From: Euwallacea fornicatus
Taxonomy: Eukaryota > Arthropoda > Insecta > Coleoptera > Curculionidae
Reading direction: 5' to 3'
Assembly: GCF_040115645.1 (NCBI RefSeq)
Contig: NW_027096056.1
Location: 302,871 to 366,870 of the forward strand
DNA: 64,000 bases
Positions within the stretch are counted from its first letter, which is position 1; every line of letters starts with the position of its first letter. This document shows, piece by piece, positions 22,783-33,489 of the stretch. The notes under the pieces were generated by a model. The model searched no databases, was not told the origin of the DNA, and saw only the letters and a program-made list of their open reading frames with translations. Both the position numbers and the translations under genes were made by a program.

Positions 22783-23360
22783 TCATCGTTCGGATACTTT
22801 TTTTTTCCGCCGATTTAGTTCTATCGACGGTCGCCTAGATCGTGTTGGTATGCCGTAACGGTACTTGCGGCACTCCGTTGGAATGTCGGTTCGTCCCGAT
22901 TGGCCACTAAAACTTGATCGGTAGGCCTCGGTGTCAACGGGGGGAAGGTCTTCCAGGAAGCCAATAAACGGGTCACGGCCATGGTCGTCCACGTTGTCAT
23001 CGTTCCCGCTGTTTTCATCGCCATTCGACGAGTCAGAGTCCTCCGGATCTCTCATGTACCGGGCGACTGCTTGCTTGTAGTCAAGCTGCTGTCTGGACTT
23101 TTTGATGGCGTACAGTGTGCGCTCCGGAAAATAGCGACAGAGTTCCTGGTTAATGAATCTGATGTCTCTGCGCTTCATGAGGTCCGCTTCCTTTTTAGCC
23201 ATCATTAGCTTTTCGTCAAGGGTCCATCGTTTCCTCACTTCAGTCCTAGTCTGCATGGCATCCATCTCATCCGGGTGGGCACGGCGAAGGTGTACCCCCA
23301 ATCCGGTTTTCGTGGAGATGGACCGGGTGCAAATCTCGCAGACATGATCCAGGAGGGGAG
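22783..23360 (-). pseudogene. R2-F: N-terminal part of a second R2-type protein
   Basis: Upstream of 23301 the frame encodes a C2H2 finger with CEICTRSISTKTGLGVHLRR followed by AH. Then comes a Myb/SANT-like stretch (RKRWTLDEKLMMAKKEADLM and FPERTLYAIKKSRQ) and an acidic linker (DPEDSDSSNGDENSGNDD). This zinc-finger plus Myb arrangement is what R2-clade elements use to bind target DNA, but the sequence differs from R2-A/B/C. It ends at 22783 without RT, next to a Jockey-like fragment. It could be the missing front of the lineage represented by R2-E, but they do not overlap. Confidence 0.65.
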
Positions 23361-23620
23361 GGGGTGGGTTGGGTAGATGGGCCGCAGTGCCAGTGGACCC
23401 AGCGGTGCCATCCGAGGTTTTCTTTTGTAGTTTTAGGCCAACTAAAAACGATCGAGAGGGCTAGAAACCCTCAAGACCAAAAAGCCTGTGCTGATTCAGA
23501 CGCGCTTAACGATAAACACGTCACGTGTTACCGGCAAAAACACGTGACTTCTTACACAGACTCGTCTCGGATACTAGCCCCAGGCGAACCTGGGTCCGAC
23601 ACCTCGAACGACGGCCGTTA
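23361..23620 (-). other. Probable 5' leader of R2-F, joined to the 3' end of R2-B
   Basis: About 260 nt without coding pattern between the R2-F zinc finger and the R2-B 3' terminus (cagatggcgcat-type end at 23621). It holds two inverted repeats: cccaggttcgcctggg near 23580 and the perfect stem at 23520-23548. R2 leaders in other insects include an HDV-like self-cleaving ribozyme; whether this one does was not determined. Confidence 0.45.
23520..23548. other. Perfect 10-bp inverted repeat with 9-nt loop
   Basis: gtcacgtgtt at 23520-23529 pairs exactly with aacacgtgac at 23539-23548. It lies in the R2-F leader and would form a stable RNA hairpin. Confidence 0.7.
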
Positions 23621-26600
23621 AGATGGCGCATAGTACATAAGTAGCCCACCTAGGTGTCGCGCCAGTTCATCACTAAACCAGCATCACCACCCAGTGGACG
23701 TGCATGGACGGGCTCGGCGTTATCCGCCCGCGGAAATTTGCCCTCGAATTGCCGCCACCATCCTGCGACACTGCGACGGGGGTTGCCCCCCGCCTAAAAG
23801 ATAGAAAAGCAAGGCTTAAGGCCACAAACATTGGACACCACACCAGGACTTTAATAAAGAATTACATATATTTAAAACGCAATCACAACACCCGAGACTA
23901 CCTACGGTCCCTCGAAGCAGTGCGCGTTGAAGCCCCGGTGGATAGCCAAGCCACCGATCAGAGTCTTGCACACCAGCTCCCTGATGTTGTAATTGGAGAG
24001 CCCTAGCACCTCAGCTGCATGATCATTTGCCGAGGGCCAAATCCTCCGGGCTCCCAGAACTATAGCCTCAACTGTTACGCTCTTCCCGGGGTATTGATCC
24101 CTTATGCCCTCCAGCACACGCGGCTCAGAATAGTATGCCACTTTATTGCGGTGCGCAGAGGAGAGAGGCCTATCTCCTTCCCACGACACCGTGACGTCGC
24201 ACACAATGAGCTCGGTGTCACTTTTGTGCACTACAAGATCGGGTCTCCTGAGCTGCTCGTCTCGCAAGCGGATGCTTGACTCAACCTCCACCCTTCGCCC
24301 CTTCTCCGCTTGTGTTTGGCGGACCTTGTTACCAAGGCAGTCGTGTCGTCTGATGCGGAGAGTGTGGCCCGCCGGGCACTTCTGGAGTATATGGGAGAGT
24401 GTTTCACTTCGCATGCATCCGGCCCGGCAGCGCCTTGCTTCCCCAGGGGGATTCGAAGGAACTCCCCGGGTTGGCAGCATATTCCCCCGCATCTGTACGG
24501 ACTTGATGAAGTCCGCACCTGACCAGAAGGGGGGTGGATTCGAGATCCACGACCCACTCGCACGGGAGGCTGCTCCCTGATGCAACTCGTTACCCGATAT
24601 TCCCTCTTGCCGCTTGGAGGACCACATTCTCTGTATGTGGCTTGCCGAGCAGCCATCGGGTCACGCCCAACGTTCGAGTTTGTCCAGGAGCGTACGCACG
24701 TACCTCAAGGTGCCGACTGCCGAGTCAGCGGATCCTCCGCTCGTTCAATGACTCGGGTCAGCCGGTTGCGCATTATCATTGGCGCGTGCGCAGCAGTGGA
24801 GAGGACCCCGAGCCCACCCTCTCGTACTAGCGCATGGACATACGCGTCAGGCGAGCTCTTCGGAAGATGGAGTATCCTCCTAACGGCTACTCGGATCGCC
24901 CTATCGGCGCTCCCCAAAACCTTGAGTGTTACCGCCGGAGACTGTAACTGATCGATCAACCTAGGCAAGAGGTAGGTCTTAAAAATCTCCAGCTTTTGAT
25001 GCGGTCTTAGGGGTGCGGCCTGCACCCTCTCCAACTTCGTACGAAGCTCCTGCAAGCTGCATGAGCTGACGCCCATCGGCTCGTACCTCTTGCCTAGCTA
25101 CTTAAAGAACTCCAGGGGCTGCACCTGCCTCAGCGGATTTCCCCCCACGCTGAATGTTGGTCGCGTGAGGGTATACAGATGTTTGTTTCCCCTGTTCACC
25201 TTCACCGAAAGAACGGCACTCTTAGCTGTATTAACAGTCATCCCTCGGGTCGCGAAAAATTCGGCGGTTATCCTCAGGAGTTTAGAGGCAGCCCTCTCAG
25301 ATTCAGCAAACAGGATGACATCATCCGCGTAGGCTTGGACCGCCAATGTGATGTCGGCGGCGATCCTGATGCCAGTTTTAGTGTTTTGGAGCCTCTCGAT
25401 GAGTTCGTCGAGCACGAAGTTAAAGAGGTAGGGTGACAGAGGGTCGCCCTGTCGACCTTCTCTGCGAATTGTAATTCGCGAGGTGCTCTCCAGTCCGTTC
25501 TCGATCACCATGTAACAGCCCCCATAAGATTTCTCAATGTAGTTGAGAATGGGTCCAGATTACCCCATTCGCTCCATCGCTCGTCGTACGGAATGCTGGG
25601 ACATGGTGTCGAAGGCCCTCCTAAGGTCAAGGCTCATAATGTGATATAGCCTGAAGGCCATTGTTTGCTCCTTTATTACGGCCTGGAGAGTCAGTCCGTT
25701 CAGAGCCACACCGTCTACTCTCCTAAATCCTCTCTGGGAGGTGTGGATTGGCATCCTCGCCAGCCTCATACCCAGCACTCGGTGGAGAGTCCGGACCAGC
25801 ACCGAAGACAGAGTCAACGGTCGCCAGCTAAAGACCTCTCGCCCTTCCCTCCCCTTCGAAATCAGAACCGTCCTGTTTGCTAGCAGACCAGCCGGAATGA
25901 TGCCCCGGAAGAGCATGATGTTATAGATCACACAGAGCTTCGCAGGGGAAAACGACGCGAGGTCCCTAGGAGTTATACCGTCGGGCCCGGCCGCTCGGCC
26001 TCTGCTCAGTCTCAGTGCACTCTTAACCTCTTCCAGAGAGATCGGGTCATTCAATCCGGCCATTACGACCTCTCGCCTTACAAACGGCTCGTTGTCCTCA
26101 GGGGACGCAGTGGCAAAAATCCCCCAGTACTCCCTTTCCACGGCTTCAGTCGGCGGCCTTTCGCCTCCGCCATGCAGCGGGAGATCCTCTAACACACACT
26201 TTGCCAGCTCCGCCCTTCTAGTCCGATACGCCCTCTGCGCCTCGTGAAATGCAAGCCCCCGCCGCTGCTGTCTGTTGTTATCGACGCCGCGGCGGTTTAC
26301 GTCGCCACTTTGACGGTAGGCGCGGTGGCCCGCTGTTCGGACACCCGCTCGGGGGATCGAAGCTATCCAGGTTTCAAGGAACTCCAGTAATTGTGCTTGA
26401 CAGCAGTCCGTAAAATCGCCGGAAGTGAAAAGGCGGACGCCCCGGAGGTAATCGTCCTCCAGAGCGCCCGCCTGAATCACACTGTCGAGAAGATCACCCA
26501 CCGCTCTAAAGGCGGTTTGGGCGACACCGCCAACCTCTTCCCTAGTCCGGTTTTCCGGGAGGTCAACCACGTGGGGTGTTCCGCTGGCTCCGCCTCGGGA

Positions 26601-27498
26601 GAACTATGCAGTCCGTTCCTCAGCTGCAGAGGTAGTGCCAGCAGTACAACTCGCTGGGTCGGCCGCCCCTACCAGCCGGCCAGTTCCAACGGTCGATCTT
26701 AGACCGTCTCTCAGACTAGCCAGGTACTGGCGGTAGCGCTCGCTCGATCGACGATACTTGATCTGATCGACGGTCAGATGAGCGAAGGTCCTCCTCAGGT
26801 ACACATTAGGGAAACGACCCAAATAAGGAGTCTCCGTCTTAGCCATCTGCCGCCACTCTTCCTCGTCGATGTCCGCGACGCCCCCAGCAAGTTCCCCCCT
26901 TCGCTGTTCGGGTTCGTATCGCTGTTCACGCTCCCTATTAAGCTCAGCGGAGTGTGCATGTCTTTTATGCTGACACATTCCAGCAAACGTTCTAAATTCG
27001 GCTGCACAATAGGGACACTTTGTGTCCTGGTCACTGGGCGGTCCCCTGCATCGGAGCCGCCTTTTGTGTGTGCGCAACCTCTGATCGGTGTCAAAGGTCT
27101 TGCCGCACTCACATAACGGCATCACGAAGTCTAAAATGTTGCTGGTGGAACTTGAAGGTTCGGGTACTCTTACACTTCAAGCCTTAAATGCTTCGGAAAA
27201 GCGATTCACTAAACCCACCAGCTTTCAACACGCCCTGCTCGGAGAGCAAACACAACCTACTGTGATTGGCCTCTGGAGACGTAAGCTCCTGAGTTACCAG
27301 GGTGGACCACGAGGAGGTTCACAGCAGGCGGTCCAGAAACGTCGTCGTTAGAACGACAGATGCGGAAGACCCTTAAGAAACGAGAAGATACGTAGAGCAC
27401 TCAAGAGAATTTTCACTCAAGAGTTTCGCCTGCCACCACTCTACGTTATCGGGTCGAAGCTGCACTCTACGTCCCACGGACACCTTCCACCCCTATTT
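23621..27498 (-). mobile_element. R2-B: nearly full-length R2 retrotransposon
   Basis: Includes a 5' leader (27126-27498), one long broken reading frame (23902-27125) and a 3' untranslated region ending at 23621 in sequence shared with R2-D (cagatggcgcatagtacata). At its 3' end there is no 28S sequence: it joins the R2-F leader directly. At its 5' end it joins captured ORF B. Both joins are end-to-end, with R2-B intact to its termini. Confidence 0.85.
23902..27125 (-). pseudogene. R2-B protein: zinc fingers, RT and RLE endonuclease, broken
   Basis: R2 protein nicks 28S DNA and copies its RNA into the nick. From ATG 27125: finger CECGKTFDTDQRLRTHKRRL, finger CPYCAAEFRTFAGMCQHKRH, then a Myb-like stretch (DEEEWRQMAKTE). 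The RT domain spans about 26570-25098 with motifs GRAAGPDGITPRDL, SLDLRRAFDT, RQGDPLSPYLFN and catalytic AYADDVILF. Then the CCHC knuckle CRAGC-x7-HILQKC and a restriction-like endonuclease with RRPDLVVH and ELIVCDVTV (24627-23902). Breaks: a frame change near 26600, a stop at 25560, TAG for Tyr at 25098 (R2-D has Tyr) and a frameshift near 24700. Codons are GC-rich compared with the surroundings. Confidence 0.9.
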
Positions 27499-28709
27499 GT
27501 CGCTAGTCGCTGAGCGTGTTGTTGCGCTGCTTCGAAGAAGAGCAAATTTGCCGGTATAAGCTTCGGCTTGATATAGTTCCGGACCTTGATTATTGTATCC
27601 AGTCCTACATCGGTAAACTTGAACTTATACTTCATATTAAATAATACGGTATTATCTCTTAGCATAAGCTCTGAGCTGATCTTATATCGTCCAAGTATGT
27701 CGTCGGTGTCAGGAAAAACTATCCCCTGGAGTCTTGCTCGTCCTTCGGGGTTTATATCTATGGGTCCATAGCCCAAGAGATTTTACGTTGGTGCTAGGCC
27801 TGGTGGGAATGCGCCTAATGGCAAAGGGGCCCAATTTGGGTTGTTATCCCTTGAAGCTTCCACCCTTTCTGCCGTGACCAATGGTGATATATAACACTCA
27901 TATTTATTATGGTCAATTGCTCGGATGCGACCGAACGATCCCGGTCTAACCTCAACTCCTCCAGCACCATCGTCAGGAATGGTGGGGCGTGGAATAGCTA
28001 CCGCAGGCAGATTAAACCTCACCTCTTCACCCGTCTGCGTGGTTACGTTTGAAACGTTTGCTAGGCATTCGTATATTGGTGTAGGGATCAGCAAATCTTC
28101 TGGCAGGTAATCTTGAATGTGCGAGCTCACATCGATCTTTCTCTCGCCATTCTCTTTTGTTCTGTCCATTTGCACTGCATTTAACATAGTGCACATCGAG
28201 TGGAGGAACGCACAATATGGCAACTGCCTCTCCAATCTCGGATCAATGCCACGTAGCTGGTTAAAGGTCCTCTCGACTAAGTCGAGGTATCCAGCGTGGT
28301 CAAAATTCTGGGAGTACAGCTCCGCTAGCGGTACGCCCGTGGAATGCGGTCCTAAATCATATAGGGGCTCATCACTTGGCTTGCTCTCGGTTTTTGCGGT
28401 GAAATCGGGTACTATTTCTTGCTTCCGTGGTGGTCGCTGTTCTCTAATCTCCCGTTCCTTCTGGCGTCTTTCCTTTTCTTCGGTCTTTAATTGTTTCTTC
28501 CATTTGGCCGATCGATCTGTTGGTCCTCGCCCTGGGCGGTACTGCGATGGCTCAAAGTCTCTCATCTCATTCCAATCTGAGGTACTAGCAATTTGATGCT
28601 CATAGGCGCGAAACTGGTTTCTGTCCATCCCGGGCTGCCCACGGGGAAAACTTCCACCTCTTGGTCTTCTTCCGCTTCCGCGGGTATTCCGATCATCTGA
28701 TCTTTGCAT
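27499..28709 (-). pseudogene. Captured ORF B (capsid-like, inferred) between R2-B and R2-C
   Basis: An ORF of about 400 codons from ATG 28707-28709, open to a single in-frame TAA near 27780 and readable on to about 27499, where R2-B begins. It is cut by that junction and has no stop of its own. The first 130 residues are basic and disordered (SGRRPRGGSFPRGQ, EEKERRQKEREIREQRPPRK). The rest looks globular, with LPYCAFLHSMCTMLNAVQ, TPIYECLANVSNVTTQTG, and later PGSFGRIRAIDHNKYECYI and NMKYKFKFTDVGLDTII. It is not an R2 domain: R2-A, R2-B and R2-C lack it. A basic disordered head before an all-globular body fits a capsid protein of a small RNA virus (partiti-like is my guess); a host mRNA is the alternative. 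Confidence 0.6.
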
Positions 28710-28738
28710 TTTGAAATCACTAAAGTCATTAAAAACGA
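28710..28738 (-). other. Short leader of captured ORF B
   Basis: 29 nt, AT-rich, between the R2-C junction at 28738/28739 and the ATG. Its length and composition fit the 5' end of an mRNA or viral RNA. R2-C breaks off in the middle of its RT domain here, right after MPINTNQ. Confidence 0.55.
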
Positions 28739-30120
28739 CTGGTTGGTGTTAATCGGCATCCTTGCAAGCCGCGCGCCCAGCACGCGGTGGAGTGTTCGGA
28801 CCAGCACCGACGACAGAGTCAGGGGCGCCAGTTACCCAACTCTCTTTCATCTCCCCCCTTAGGGATTAGCACCGTACGGTTGGCAAGCAAACCCGTCGGA
28901 ATCACGCCCCGGAAGAACATGATGTTAAAGATCACGCAAAGCTTTGCCGGGCAGACAGCCGCGAGTTCTTTCGGGGTTAGCCCGTCCGGCCCCGCAGCCC
29001 GCCCCTTGCTCCGTCTTAGCGCGTCTCTCACCTCCCAAATGGTGATAGAGGCGTTCAATCCAGCCAAATCCGCCGGCCAAACCTCGCACGGCTCGTCATC
29101 CCCAGGGGAGGCGCATGCAAAGATCTCTTTGTACTCCCTTTCTATCTCGTCTGTCGGGGGACGTACACCCGTGCCGTGCAACGGAAGATCCTCTAGCACA
29201 CACTTGGCCAGCTCCGCCCTTCTAGAACGATATCCCCGCTGGCATTCACGAAACGCGAGCCCCCGGCGCTGCTGCCTATTCATGGCGCCGCGACGGTTAG
29301 CCCCGCCCCCCCGAAGGTTGACGGAACGGCTCAACGCTCGCCCGCTTGTTCGGGGAATCGAACCTATCCAGGTTGATATGAGCCCCAGTAATTGTGCTCG
29401 GCACTCAGCTGTGAAGTTTGCTGAGCGAAAGAGGCGAACCGCCCTGAGGTAATCCTCCCCAAGGTTGCCCTCCTCGATCACCCTCGCCGAGAAGATCCGC
29501 GGCCGCATACAGGACACGTGCTTCCGCCCCACCGGTTTCCTCGACAGTCCGGTTTTCATCAAGATCTTCTTGCCTGGTTGCACGACTTGCTCCGCTATGT
29601 GAGGGTCGTGCAGACTCATCCTCCGCAGCCGTGCCTGCATTGCCCGCCGGAACGTCCACTACCTGCGGTTCCCTTATTTCCCTTACTTGAGTTTGTTCCT
29701 GATTGTTCTGAGGACCCTTTAAAGTTTGCAAGTATTGGCGATAGTGAACGCTTAGACGACGATACTTAATTTGATCTATAGTGAGATAGCCAAAGGACTC
29801 TTTTAAGTGTTTGTTGGGAAACCTGCCAGAATAGAGAGCTTCAACCTTTGCCATTCTCTTCCATTCGTCTTCGTCGTCTTCTTCATCAACAGCGGGCTGC
29901 CTGTTGGGCCGAGCTCCTTCGTATCGTTCTTCGCGAATTCTGTTAAGCTCAACAGGATGTGAGTGTCTCATATGCTGGCACATTCCGGCATAGGTGTTGA
30001 AGTTTAACGCACAACTGGGACACTTGTTCTCCTGCACATCTGGCGGTCCCGGAGCCTCCTTATGTGTGTCCGCAGGTTCTCATCGGTGGAGAAAGTCTTA
30101 CCACATATGCACAACGGCAT
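28739..30120 (-). pseudogene. R2-C protein, zinc fingers and first half of RT
   Basis: ATG at 30118-30120 opens with CICGKTFSTDENLRTHIRRL; a frameshift near 30045 leads into CPSCALNFNTYAGMCQHMRH (second finger), an acidic stretch and a Myb-like segment (EWKRMAKVEALYSGRFPN). After another frameshift near 29500 the pre-RT and RT begin: SKGRAAGPDGLTPKELAAV, NRTVLIPKGGDERELGNWRP. A one-base loss near 28820 shifts the frame again before VRTLHRVLGARLARMPI, and the element ends at 28739. The RT catalytic Asp motif is not included. It diverges visibly from R2-B, so it comes from a different source copy. Confidence 0.85.
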
Positions 30121-30491
30121 TGTGGCAGCACGTATACAAAAGTTACTGGTGGGACTTGGGGGTTAGAGTGATCAGACACCCCAAGCTCTAGCATACAAAG
30201 CGGATAATATCCACCAGCCCTCAACACGCCCTACTCGGAGAGCAAACACAACCTACTGTGATTAGCCTCAAGAGACGTAAGCAATCGAAGTACCAGGGTG
30301 GACCACGAGGAGGTTCACAGTAGGCGGTCCAGAAACGTTGTCGTCAAAACGACAGTTACGGAAAGACCCCAAAGAATACAAAACACAAAGCACTCAGGAG
30401 ACTTATCACTCTTGAGCTTTTGCCCTCTATGTACTGGGTCGAAAGTGCACTCCACGTTCCCAGAACCCTTCCACTTACTCAACGCTGACCG
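28739..30491 (-). mobile_element. R2-C: 5' half of an R2 element at the 28S R2 site
   Basis: Starts at 30491, joined to 28S sequence ending CTCTTAAG in reading sense, i.e. within one base of the standard R2 cleavage position. It has a full leader (30121-30491) very like those of R2-A and R2-B. The 3' half of the element, from mid-RT on, is missing and replaced by ORF B. Confidence 0.85.
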
Positions 30492-30549
30492 CTTAAGAGA
30501 GTCATAGTTACTCCCGTCGTTTACCCGCGCTTGATTGACTTTCTTCACT

Positions 30550-30583
<34 letters not shown>

Positions 30584-30905
30584 CGTCAACATCACGTTAA
30601 GACCATCGCAATTTTAATTAGACAGTCGGATTCCCCCGGTCCATGCCAGTTCTGAGCTGACCGTTAAATAGCGAAAGGAAACTCGTTCCGCATCTCCAGA
30701 CGGTGTCTCTAGGTCCTTTTGAGTTACCCCCACGAACTCTATTGTAAAGACCTGAATTTTTGCCACCGTAATCTGGAAGTGAAACCGTCAAATAAGTTTT
30801 AAACGGTTCATAATATAGTTTAGAGCAGAAATCGGATTTCCTTTCACTCGAAAGGTGTGTTCGTAGTTTAATACACATGTTGTCCCAGAATGAAGGGGTC
30901 AAGGC
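30492..30905 (-). pseudogene. Decayed 28S rRNA fragment with internal deletion
   Basis: The first 170 bp match 59259-59436 (gtttacccgcgcttgattga, ttgcgtcaacatcacgttaa). After accgttaaatagc the sequence jumps to the equivalent of about 59935, losing some 500 bp including a GC-rich expansion segment. The rest (ccttttgagttacccccacg) aligns to 59975-60080 with many transitions to A/T. It is not a working rRNA gene, but it marks the composite as an insertion into 28S. Confidence 0.85.
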
Positions 30906-31380
30906 TTAACCACATATTCCTTGGTCAAAAATATATCGATTCATGATGATATACTTATATACGAAATTGTCTCTTTCTGGAGATACAGCCCGTCAAAGTT
31001 TAACTTTTTTTAAAATTTTACAAATAAGTCGAAAATGGCTATATGGATCGTAAAGAAATTTGGTACAGTGTTTCCGCTTCTCGGGGCACATTACACGAGG
31101 ATTATAATTCCAAAACCATCAGGGGTAGTGGTCAGTTCCTAGAAAGTCGAATGTTAAATACACCAGAACATTTTTATTCGCCCATGAAGATGGTTGTTTT
31201 TTTTATGTGAAATTTCCGGTCTTATTATGCATCTTCTTTTATCTCTTATTGAATTTTCGATTTGAAGCCTTAATTAGAAAAAAAAAATGTATTTCTTTAT
31301 TTCATTTTCTGGAACTGCTGAGTAATTGACAAGAACGCGGTCACCAGCTCAGCTCATTCTCGACAATGTCGATACACTCG
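30906..31380. other. AT-rich sequence, no gene seen
   Basis: Between the 28S relic and Rep-A copy 4. No supported coding frame or repeat. Confidence 0.5.
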
Positions 31381-31457
31381 AGTGTGTTTATGTGTAATTG
31401 GTTTCATAATTAAATTTCTAATTAAATATTGAACATAATTCTATATCGATAGACGTA

Positions 31458-33027
31458 CAGTAATGGACAAAAGTATATAGACAAATAAATTTTTGGAAAA
31501 ATTCTTATTTCCAGGACTCTTATTAAAACCGGGTTATTTATAAAGTTGCCTGGCAATGGGTTCGTCTTGAAACACAAACCCTAATTTTTCAATCATTTCA
31601 ATTTAATAACATAAAATTTATTTATTCAATATTAAACGGACAAAAGTATATAGACAAACCGGAAATTTCTTAAATAAAAGGTTATTCTTAATTCATATAT
31701 TAACAAAACATTGTTTTTTCTTAAAGTTTATCCTAATATTTCGTGGAATACCCATTATTGGAAATTACCGCTTGGCATCGTCTAGGCATTGACTCCAAAA
31801 GTTTGTTTATGTAGTCCACATCGATATTTTTTCATGTTTCCTCTAACTGTGTATAAAGTTCATTCTTATTGGGGCAGTGTTGGCTTCCAACCAGTCTTTT
31901 AAGATGCTCCCACATATTCTCAATCGGATTTAAATCCGGAGACTGCGATGGCCATTGTAAAATGCGAATTTTATCATCTAACAAGTATTGTTTTGCCAAC
32001 CTAGAAGTGTGTTTCGGGTCATTATCTTGTTGGAAGGTGGATCGTAGAGACATATAATCTTCCATATAAGGTAACAAGACATCTTTTAGTATATCCCTAT
32101 ACATAAATCTATCCTTGATGCCCTCAATGCGATGCAATGGACCCATCCCAAATCCCGAGAAACATCCCACACCATAACAGACCCACCTCCATGCTTAACA
32201 GTGGACAACAGTATTTGGGATCCATCCTCTTGCCGCATGGACGCCGCACATAATTGATCCCATCAGTTCCATGCAAATTAAACTTGGATTCATCGGAAAA
32301 GCACACTCTTTTCCAATCGTGGAAGGTCCAGTACAGATGAATGCGTGGAAATTCGAGTCGGGCCTTCCGGTTCTTCTTACTAAGCAATGGCTTTTTGATG
32401 GGACGACGTGCAAATAAATTAAGATCGTTCAACCTTCGTTTTATGATCTTAGTTGAAACACTGGGTACGCCTTCAGCGGTAAATTCATTTTTAATTTGCC
32501 TTGGTGTTTTAAATGGATCTTTGGAAGATATTATTTTAATCAAACGAATGGTCCTAGGATGAAGTTTCCTAGGTCAACCAGTTCGAGGAGCAACTTCTAC
32601 GGATCCCTATTGTTTAAATTTATTGCTAATAGCCCAAACTGTCTTCCGCTTCAAGTTTAAGCTTTTTGCGATGTCTTTTTGTTGCAAACCATTATTAGAC
32701 AGCTCTATAATTTTTGTTTTGATTTCAAAAGGCACTTGAGAACCGCGGGACATTGTGAAACTTAACTTTTTGAAAAATTGAGACAATTTTAATATTATTT
32801 ATTCAACAATTAAACGACTTGAACTGCCAGTCTATATACTTTTGTCCAAGCAAAAAACTATATTATTGTATTAAATGTTTATTGCTATACAAAAAAATAT
32901 AAAGAATCTGAAAGTATTATTAGTTTTACCTGCCCATATTATTTATCAAATAAGGAAGGTAAAATTAAATTATCTAGTAAATATTTATAAAGAGTTTCAT
33001 TTGTCTATATACTTTTGTCCATTATTG
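31458..33027 (-). mobile_element. Tc1-like transposon with double (IR/DR) terminal repeats
   Basis: 1570 bp flanked by TA (31456-31457 and 33028-33029). The transposase-binding motif tggacaaaagtatatagaca occurs twice at each end: outer at about 31464 and 33002-33021, inner at about 31637 and 32832-32848. This IR/DR layout with repeats of about 200 bp is known from Sleeping Beauty-type Tc1 elements. One transposase gene is on the minus strand. Confidence 0.85.
31832..32755 (-). pseudogene. Tc1-like transposase (DD34E), broken
   Basis: Begins near 32755 with MSRGSQVPFEIKTKIIEL, a paired-like helix-turn-helix, interrupted by a stop. From 32543 the second DNA-binding half is open (TPRQIKNEFTAEGVPSVSTK). 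The catalytic core has the first Asp in VCFSDESKFNLHG. After a frameshift near 32160 it has the second Asp in FQQDNDPKHTSRLAKQ and the Glu in SPDLNPIENMWEHLK; 34 residues separate Asp and Glu, the DD34E signature. All three catalytic residues are kept, so inactivation comes from the frame breaks alone. Confidence 0.85.
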
Positions 33028-33489
33028 TATATACATTTTCAATTTTTTATTGTTAAACGATCGTCAGGTGGGTTAATACTATAACTGCTACAATCACAGG
33101 TCCATGAAAAATGTTAAATATCTTATAAATTGAACAGATTTAAAATGTTAGATAACTCATGACTAAAGTTTTACTGAATTCACGTGCTCTGAGTTGACAA
33201 TTTCCTAACTGTTACATTTAGATACCTAGCTTGCCGTTTCCGCTGGAATTAGAAATTATGAATTGTTATATACTATTCGATTTAAATGATATGTATTTGG
33301 TAATGGAAGTTATTATTACGTATTTTTTGCTACCTAATCGAAACATTTATGCTATAATAATAATAGATTCGATTAATTTTAAATAAATGATTCATTGGAT
33401 TTCAATTATTTTCGCAATTGAATAACTAGGCGATAAACGATCACTCTATGCAGAATCTAGCCGTAAGTTTGTTTAAAAAAAAATAAAAT

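Larger units (their letters stand above)
31381..33465 (-). repeat. Rep-A copy 4, inverted, split by a Tc1-like element
   Basis: 33028-33465 is the reverse complement of 13560-13990 (cacctgacgatcgtttaa, ccaatgaatcatttattt). 31381-31457 continues it (compare 5550-5610). The Tc1-like element 31458-33027 is inserted between these two parts. Only the downstream half of Rep-A is present. Confidence 0.65.

Noticed and set aside
23621..23640. R2-B sitting in its own 28S target
   Set aside because: The bases beyond its 3' end are not TAGCCAAATG but the R2-F leader.
24019..24830. Plus-strand open frames opposite R2-B and R2-D (also 57272-58205)
   Set aside because: Shadows of the GC-rich R2 coding strand; the R2 motifs are on the minus strand.
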